A stretch of 64,000 bases of DNA, from NCBI GenBank assembly GCA_905182995.1, contig CAJJDP010000147.1, positions 227,281 through 291,280 on the forward strand, in the 5' to 3' direction. Of the stretch, positions 60,201-64,000 are shown in pieces. Made by a program: the position numbers and the translations under genes. Each line of letters starts with the position of its first letter. Position 1 is the stretch's first letter. The notes under the pieces are model-generated. The model had not been told where the DNA came from. It did no database searches and was given only the letters and a program-made list of their open reading frames with translations. This DNA is from Paramecium octaurelia. Taxonomy: Eukaryota > Ciliophora > Oligohymenophorea > Peniculida > Parameciidae.

Positions 60201-60967
60201 CAATTTAGTCTAAAATTGAATTTAACAATGTCATCAAATTTGAGGAAAATGAAAATCTTATGCTTTCGATGAAATTAGTTCGAACTGCAATGTCAAACTA
60301 AATTTTATTTTCTATATTACAATTAGAAGGAACAAACTTCTTAGTTCTCGGTCAAATCGCTTTGGATTATCTTCAACTTTCAAAATTTCTTAAACCCTTA
60401 ATTCCAATCAATCAATATATTAAAAATGTTAATTTTTTAGCCGAGAACAGCTTCACTCTTTTATAATGTAAGTTTTAATAGGATTCTATTTAAATTTAAA
60501 TCAGCTAAGTATTATCTGAATATTTGGTAATCTATAAATTAAAATTTAATAAATTATATTAGTTGGAAATGGGAACTGTAACTAAAATAGTTAGATAATG
60601 TGATACCTTCTTACTATATTTGGAGAATTAAACCCTAATTTGTAAAGACTTTGTTTATGATTTGAGATTGGAATAATAATTTTATGATCCTACTCATCAA
60701 ATACAACAACAGGATGATAAATTTTACTTTTTCAATACTACAAATCTAATACTTAAATCAACAAACAACCCTGAATTTTATCTTGGCAAATTTGGATATG
60801 AAATCGAATAGTTAAAAGTAGAAAAGGAATTTGAAAAATTCAATTTAACAGCAACCTTTAGCCTATAAACTATAGAAGTTGAATTAATGTTTATTAATAA
60901 ACTAGAATCCAAAGAGATGCTTATTTATTATATTTTAATATTGATTGGATTGCAAATTTTAATTGTA
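55690..60967. repeat. one gene read three times across the Ns at 57212 and 59393
   Basis: 55690-57211 = 57213-58734 (offset 1,523) and 57819-59392 = 59394-60967 (offset 1,575); both pairs look identical. Only collapse of both overlaps keeps a single continuous reading frame to the C-terminal membrane helix, which argues that they are contig overlaps. Confidence 0.87.
57213..59392 (+). CDS. giant membrane protein, middle part (re-read, then extended)
   Basis: Bases 57213-58734 repeat 55690-57211; 58735-59392 are new and carry on the same frame (FSILQLEGTNFLVLGQIA...). Ends at the N at 59393. This is the second of three overlapping contigs covering one gene. Confidence 0.8.
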
Positions 60968-61033
60968 TTTATTGTTTATTTAATCAGAAGATAAAGATTG
61001 AAAGTTAAAATTAACATAAAGAGTTAATTTTGA
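59394..61033 (+). CDS. giant membrane protein, 3' end (re-read, then extended)
   Basis: Bases 59394-60967 repeat 57819-59392; 60968-61033 are new and finish the gene. The end encodes a clear transmembrane helix, YYILILIGLQILIVFIVYL, followed by a short basic tail (IRRQRLKVKINIKSQF) and TGA at 61031-61033, the layout of a type I membrane protein with a tiny cytosolic end. Confidence 0.82.
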
Positions 61034-61327
61034 AAATTAACATTTATCTATTATTTATGTGTTATCGAATTTCAACAATATATATATATTTTGATATTTA
61101 ATCAGCTACAGAATTATTTATCTTTTGTTTATACGTTTGATTCTTATTTTTAGATTTGAATAAGGGATGATTAATCATCCACAAAAAAAAACAAATTAAT
61201 TTAATATTTGATATGATTTAAATGCTGATTAAGTTATTTTTGAATGATAATTTTAGAAAAATTAATTTTTCAAGAAAAGATTAAAAACAATCCCAATGTG
61301 ATTATTATATATTTAAATTTAATAAAA

Positions 61328-62498
61328 ATGCCTCTAGAAGCAGCCGTAGTAGTTTTAGATAACTCAGAATTCTCAAGAAATGGTGACTTAGAGCCATCTA
61401 GATGGAATGCTTAGCAAGAAGCCATTGAATTATATATTAATGTAGTTATTGATTCAAACATGGAAAGTGGAATGGGATTGATTTTAGGAGGTGGCAAATA
61501 AGTTAGATTGTTGATGACTCCTACCAATGATAGAGATTTAATATAAGGATAATTCCATAAAACGAGATTAGAAGGTAAGCAAATAAATTTAAAAATTAGG
61601 AAACTTAAAGTTTTCTGTTGCCATTCAATAGGCATAATTGGCTTTGAAACATAGAATTAATAAATAATAACATTAACGTATAGTGGCATTTGTTGCAAGT
61701 CCAATTGAAGAAGAAGTAGATACCTTAGTCAAGTATGACATAATTTAAATAATTATAGTCTAGCAAAGAGATTAAAGAAAAACAACATTGCAATTGATTT
61801 AATCAATTTTGGAGAGTAGAATGAAGAGCATCTTTAGAAATTGGAAACTTTCTTTAAGAATGTATCGAAGGGATCATCCTCAAAATTCATTAATATTTAA
61901 CCAGGAATGAGTGCAACAGAAACCCTGTTTTCATCCTTAGGAAATAATTCTGATTTTCAAGCTGAACCAGGATAAGAACAATAAGTTCCCTAATAACGAA
62001 CAGGTGGATAATTCTCTGAATATGGTGGAATTGATCCAAATATAGATCCAGAACTGGCCATGATAATGAAAATGAGTCTTGAAGAAGAAGCATAAAGATT
62101 ATAATAACAATTAGCTTAATCATAATAACCCCAACAACATTAATAATAATAGACTTAGTAATAATAAGAGCAGCCTTAACAAACTTAATAATAATAAAAG
62201 GAATAAATATAAGAAGAAAAAGTAGAAATTGGTATTGAAGAAGAGAATGATGCATTATTAGAGTAGGCCAGATTATTGAGTATGTAGGTAGAATAGCCTG
62301 AACAACCAGAATAACCTAAATAATCAAATTAAAATGCATAACCATAAAACCAGAACACCTAGAAGTAAGCCTTTAATCTAATCTAGTTAATTATTCCAAG
62401 ATTAAAACTTCCTTAATGAATTATTAGATGATGTTAATAAGGATGAAGAATAGGAGAGTCTCCTAAAAAAAGATAATGATAAATCTAAGAAAGATTGA
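61328..62498 (+). CDS. RPN10: 26S proteasome ubiquitin receptor Rpn10 / PSMD4
   Basis: A 365-residue proteasome lid-base subunit. Introns 61575-61599 (25), 61733-61758 (26) and 62365-62386 (22); 366 codons exactly. The VWA domain (1-190) opens MPLEAAVVVLDNSEFSRNGD and includes KFSVAIQQAQLALKHR, RIVAFVASPIEEE, LAKRLKKNNIAIDLINFGE. After it come one clear ubiquitin-interacting motif, DPELAMIMKMSLEEEAQR, a polyglutamine-rich segment written mostly with TAA/TAG, and a second UIM-like helix (ENDALLEQARLLSM). It captures ubiquitinated substrates and stabilises the lid-base contact. Confidence 0.96.
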
Positions 62499-62634
62499 TA
62501 CAATATATAATATAATATATATAGATATATATATATGACTAATTTAATAATAATGATACAATATCAATTATTTATTATGATTATAAACATTTTAATTTTA
62601 TGTAAAATTGATATTCTAAATGATTAATAATGGA

Positions 62635-63027
62635 ATGTTTAGATTGAAAGGACCACCTACTGAGGCAAGACTAGTAAAATCTTCATCGAAATCAAGTATT
62701 GATTTATTGATGTCTAATAAAACTCATAAACAAAGTGTAATGTGTGACTCATACTACATCAAAATCTCAAGAAAAATTATTTGCCATTAAACACCCTTAT
62801 AATTTACAAGAGTCTAAAAATAAAGATGTCTATTATCATAAAAAAAAGAAGCTATTAACCAATAAATACTCAACCACAATACAACTCACATGAGTATTTA
62901 ATAATCAATTCTGAAATCTTAACCATTAATTCAATCTGTATCAAAAAGAATAACTAAAAATAATTCAATTACTAACCCTTTGACCTACTAATAAAAAATT
63001 GAATTTGAAATTCATAATAAGTTCTGA
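62635..63027 (+). CDS. possible small subtelomeric gene, 130 aa
   Basis: Single-frame ORF from ATG at 62635 to TGA at 63025-63027, 131 codons. Basic, Ser/Gln/Asn-rich (MFRLKGPPTEARLVKSSSKS; SVSKRITKNNSITNPL). An alternative frame in the middle (FAIKHPYNLQESKNKDVYYH) also looks coding, so either a frame error or an unseen splice is possible. No family. Low certainty. Confidence 0.3.
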
Positions 63028-63047
63028 AACTTATCCTATTAATATAT

Positions 63048-63389
63048 ATGGATTGGTCTCCTAAAATTAGTAATGTGATAACAAACCTAATTATTACAAT
63101 ATGCAATTTAGACAATTTTGAAGCGACAAAAAAAATATTGTCAATAAATAGAAAAATAAGAGAATATAAATGCAAAATCTCTCAAGGATGTCAAGGATTA
63201 ACTCATAAAACATTAACTAAAAGTTCTCGGACGATAAGAATAAGCTATCTAAAAATAAAATATTAAAGATTTAGTATAAGAAAGTTGATAAGGTTTAATA
63301 CAGAATGGCCTTCTAAAACTTCATCCATTGGCCACTAGCAGAAAAAATTTCAAAAATATCCTTATGGTTGTAATGTAAGAAGAATTTGA
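63048..63389 (+). CDS. possible ORF, 113 aa, doubtful
   Basis: Open from ATG at 63048 to TGA at 63387-63389. Basic and Ile/Lys-rich with three or four Cys (CNLDNF, CKISQGCQG). It could be a decayed subtelomeric fragment or continue the previous ORF by a splice I cannot see. No family recognised. Confidence 0.2.
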
Positions 63390-63659
63390 ACAGAAAATTA
63401 AAATGCCCAATCTTTGTAATTTTTAAATTAATTCTACCAATTGTATTAGTACCATTAGCAAAATTGATTAATACCACAAAGGCTCCATCTAGATGAAGAT
63501 TTAGTCAAAAAAGAAGATCCATTAAAATATATTTACATTATATATAAAGGATCATCTAATGTTAAAGAGAATTTAGAGTAAGGTTTGAATTTGATATCCT
63601 AATTATGGCCTTCTATAAATAATAATAATAAATAGTTAATATATTCAAAGAGAGTTTTT

Positions 63660-63920
63660 CATGCCTGGATCCAAGAGCGCATTCCATATTGGCTTCACTT
63701 TTGGTACACTATGAGATATAGAGTGGACGTCCGCCCTGGCAATGACAGGAACATCTTCCTTCACCCCTTGTTGCCGTGTACGGTTATAGTTCAGTGCTTA
63801 AATCAAATTTAACCTACTTCCTTCAGCAACCCTCACGTATTATCGATGTGATCTTGTGGGACTGATGTACATTTAGTGCGATAAAATCAGTGGAACTGTC
63901 TATAAGATAGGCTACAAGGA
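63660..63920. other. GC-richer subtelomeric block
   Basis: The 260 bases before the telomere are clearly richer in G and C than the rest of the window, with stretches such as GTGGACGTCCGCCCTGGCAA and CACCCCTTGTTGCCGTGTAC. There is no long ORF, no tRNA fold that I can see and no internal repeat. The 5' edge near 63660 is abrupt, which suggests a subtelomeric element, a piece of non-coding RNA gene or DNA joined during chromosome fragmentation. Confidence 0.5.
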
Positions 63921-63921
63921 A

Positions 63922-64000
63922 GGGTTTGGGTTTGGGTTTGGGTTTGGGTTTGGGTTTGGGTTTGGGTTTGGTTTGGGGTTTGGGTTTGGGTTTGGGGTTT
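63922..64000 (+). repeat. macronuclear telomere, G-rich strand
   Basis: About 13 repeats, mostly GGGTTT, with a few GGGGTTT units and one GGTTT unit, running to the end of the window. Paramecium telomerase adds a mix of G3T3 and G4T2 units, and this pattern with the G-strand running 5' to 3' outward marks the right end of a macronuclear chromosome. Confidence 0.98.

Noticed and set aside
29863-61033. Reading the large identical repeats as biological tandem duplications
   Set aside because: All of them meet at a single N, differ in no visible base even in introns and spacers, and truncate a gene at the N that the next copy completes.
1-64000. A code in which TGA encodes Trp instead of stop
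   Set aside because: TGA falls at the expected C-termini of well-known proteins (S11, Snu114, Rpn10, GST, CHORD) while TGG is used for Trp, so TGA is a stop here.
1-64000. CRISPR arrays, bacterial operons, tRNA or rRNA genes
   Set aside because: No regularly spaced direct repeats other than the 21-bp kinase repeat and telomere; no clover-leaf T-loop consensus or rRNA core seen; the micro-introns and code exclude bacterial DNA.

Overview
This window is the right-hand end of a ciliate macronuclear chromosome, almost certainly Paramecium. Four signs agree. It ends in G3T3 repeats with some G4T2-like variants (63922-64000). Reading frames stay open only if TAA and TAG encode glutamine and TGA is the sole stop. 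Nearly every gene is cut by GT..AG micro-introns of about 19-36 nt. Genes are packed a few to a few hundred bases apart in AT-rich DNA. A trichocyst matrix protein gene supports the genus. Most gene models were built by hand-splicing, and nearly all stated models give a spliced length divisible by three.

Layout. 1-8.8 kb: UNC-93-like membrane protein, a DOMON/cytochrome b561/b5/FAD-NAD(P) reductase, an ALKBH1-type oxygenase, the spliceosomal GTPase Snu114 and ribosomal protein S11. 9.6-18.8 kb: a Pho80-type cyclin, a small macro-domain-like protein with an MGNC N-terminus, a secreted protein, a trichocyst matrix protein and two coiled-coil proteins. 19.5-27.4 kb, all minus strand: an alpha/beta hydrolase, a type III PI4-kinase, a tandem pseudokinase-kinase, a stand-alone pseudokinase and a decayed CK1-like kinase. 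27.5-38 kb: small unknown genes, Mu-class glutathione transferases, a multi-pass or anchored membrane protein and coiled-coil proteins. 38-44.4 kb: CHORD protein, poly(A)-binding protein, a UbiC-like chorismate-lyase-fold protein, SF-assemblin and an unknown. 44.4-52.8 kb: a pseudogene of the membrane-protein family, an AGC-like kinase, an N-acylated MORN-repeat protein and a kinase with a PH-like N-terminus. 53-62.5 kb: an unknown, a very large C-terminally anchored membrane protein and proteasome subunit Rpn10. 62.6-64 kb: subtelomere and telomere.

Assembly warning. Six single N characters (31250, 36351, 46390, 47723, 57212, 59393) each mark a point where the sequence jumps back and re-reads 1.3-1.6 kb already given. 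These look like unmerged overlapping contig ends, not tandem duplications. Collapsing them gives one GST gene instead of two copies, one coiled-coil gene, one kinase/pseudogene pair and a single 1,227-residue membrane protein.

Functionally the window is a typical gene-dense housekeeping and signalling segment, not an operon system. Its more unusual contents are the three-gene kinase/pseudokinase block, the UbiC-like gene in a eukaryote, the four-module redox protein and the pair formed by the acylated MORN protein and the AGC kinase.
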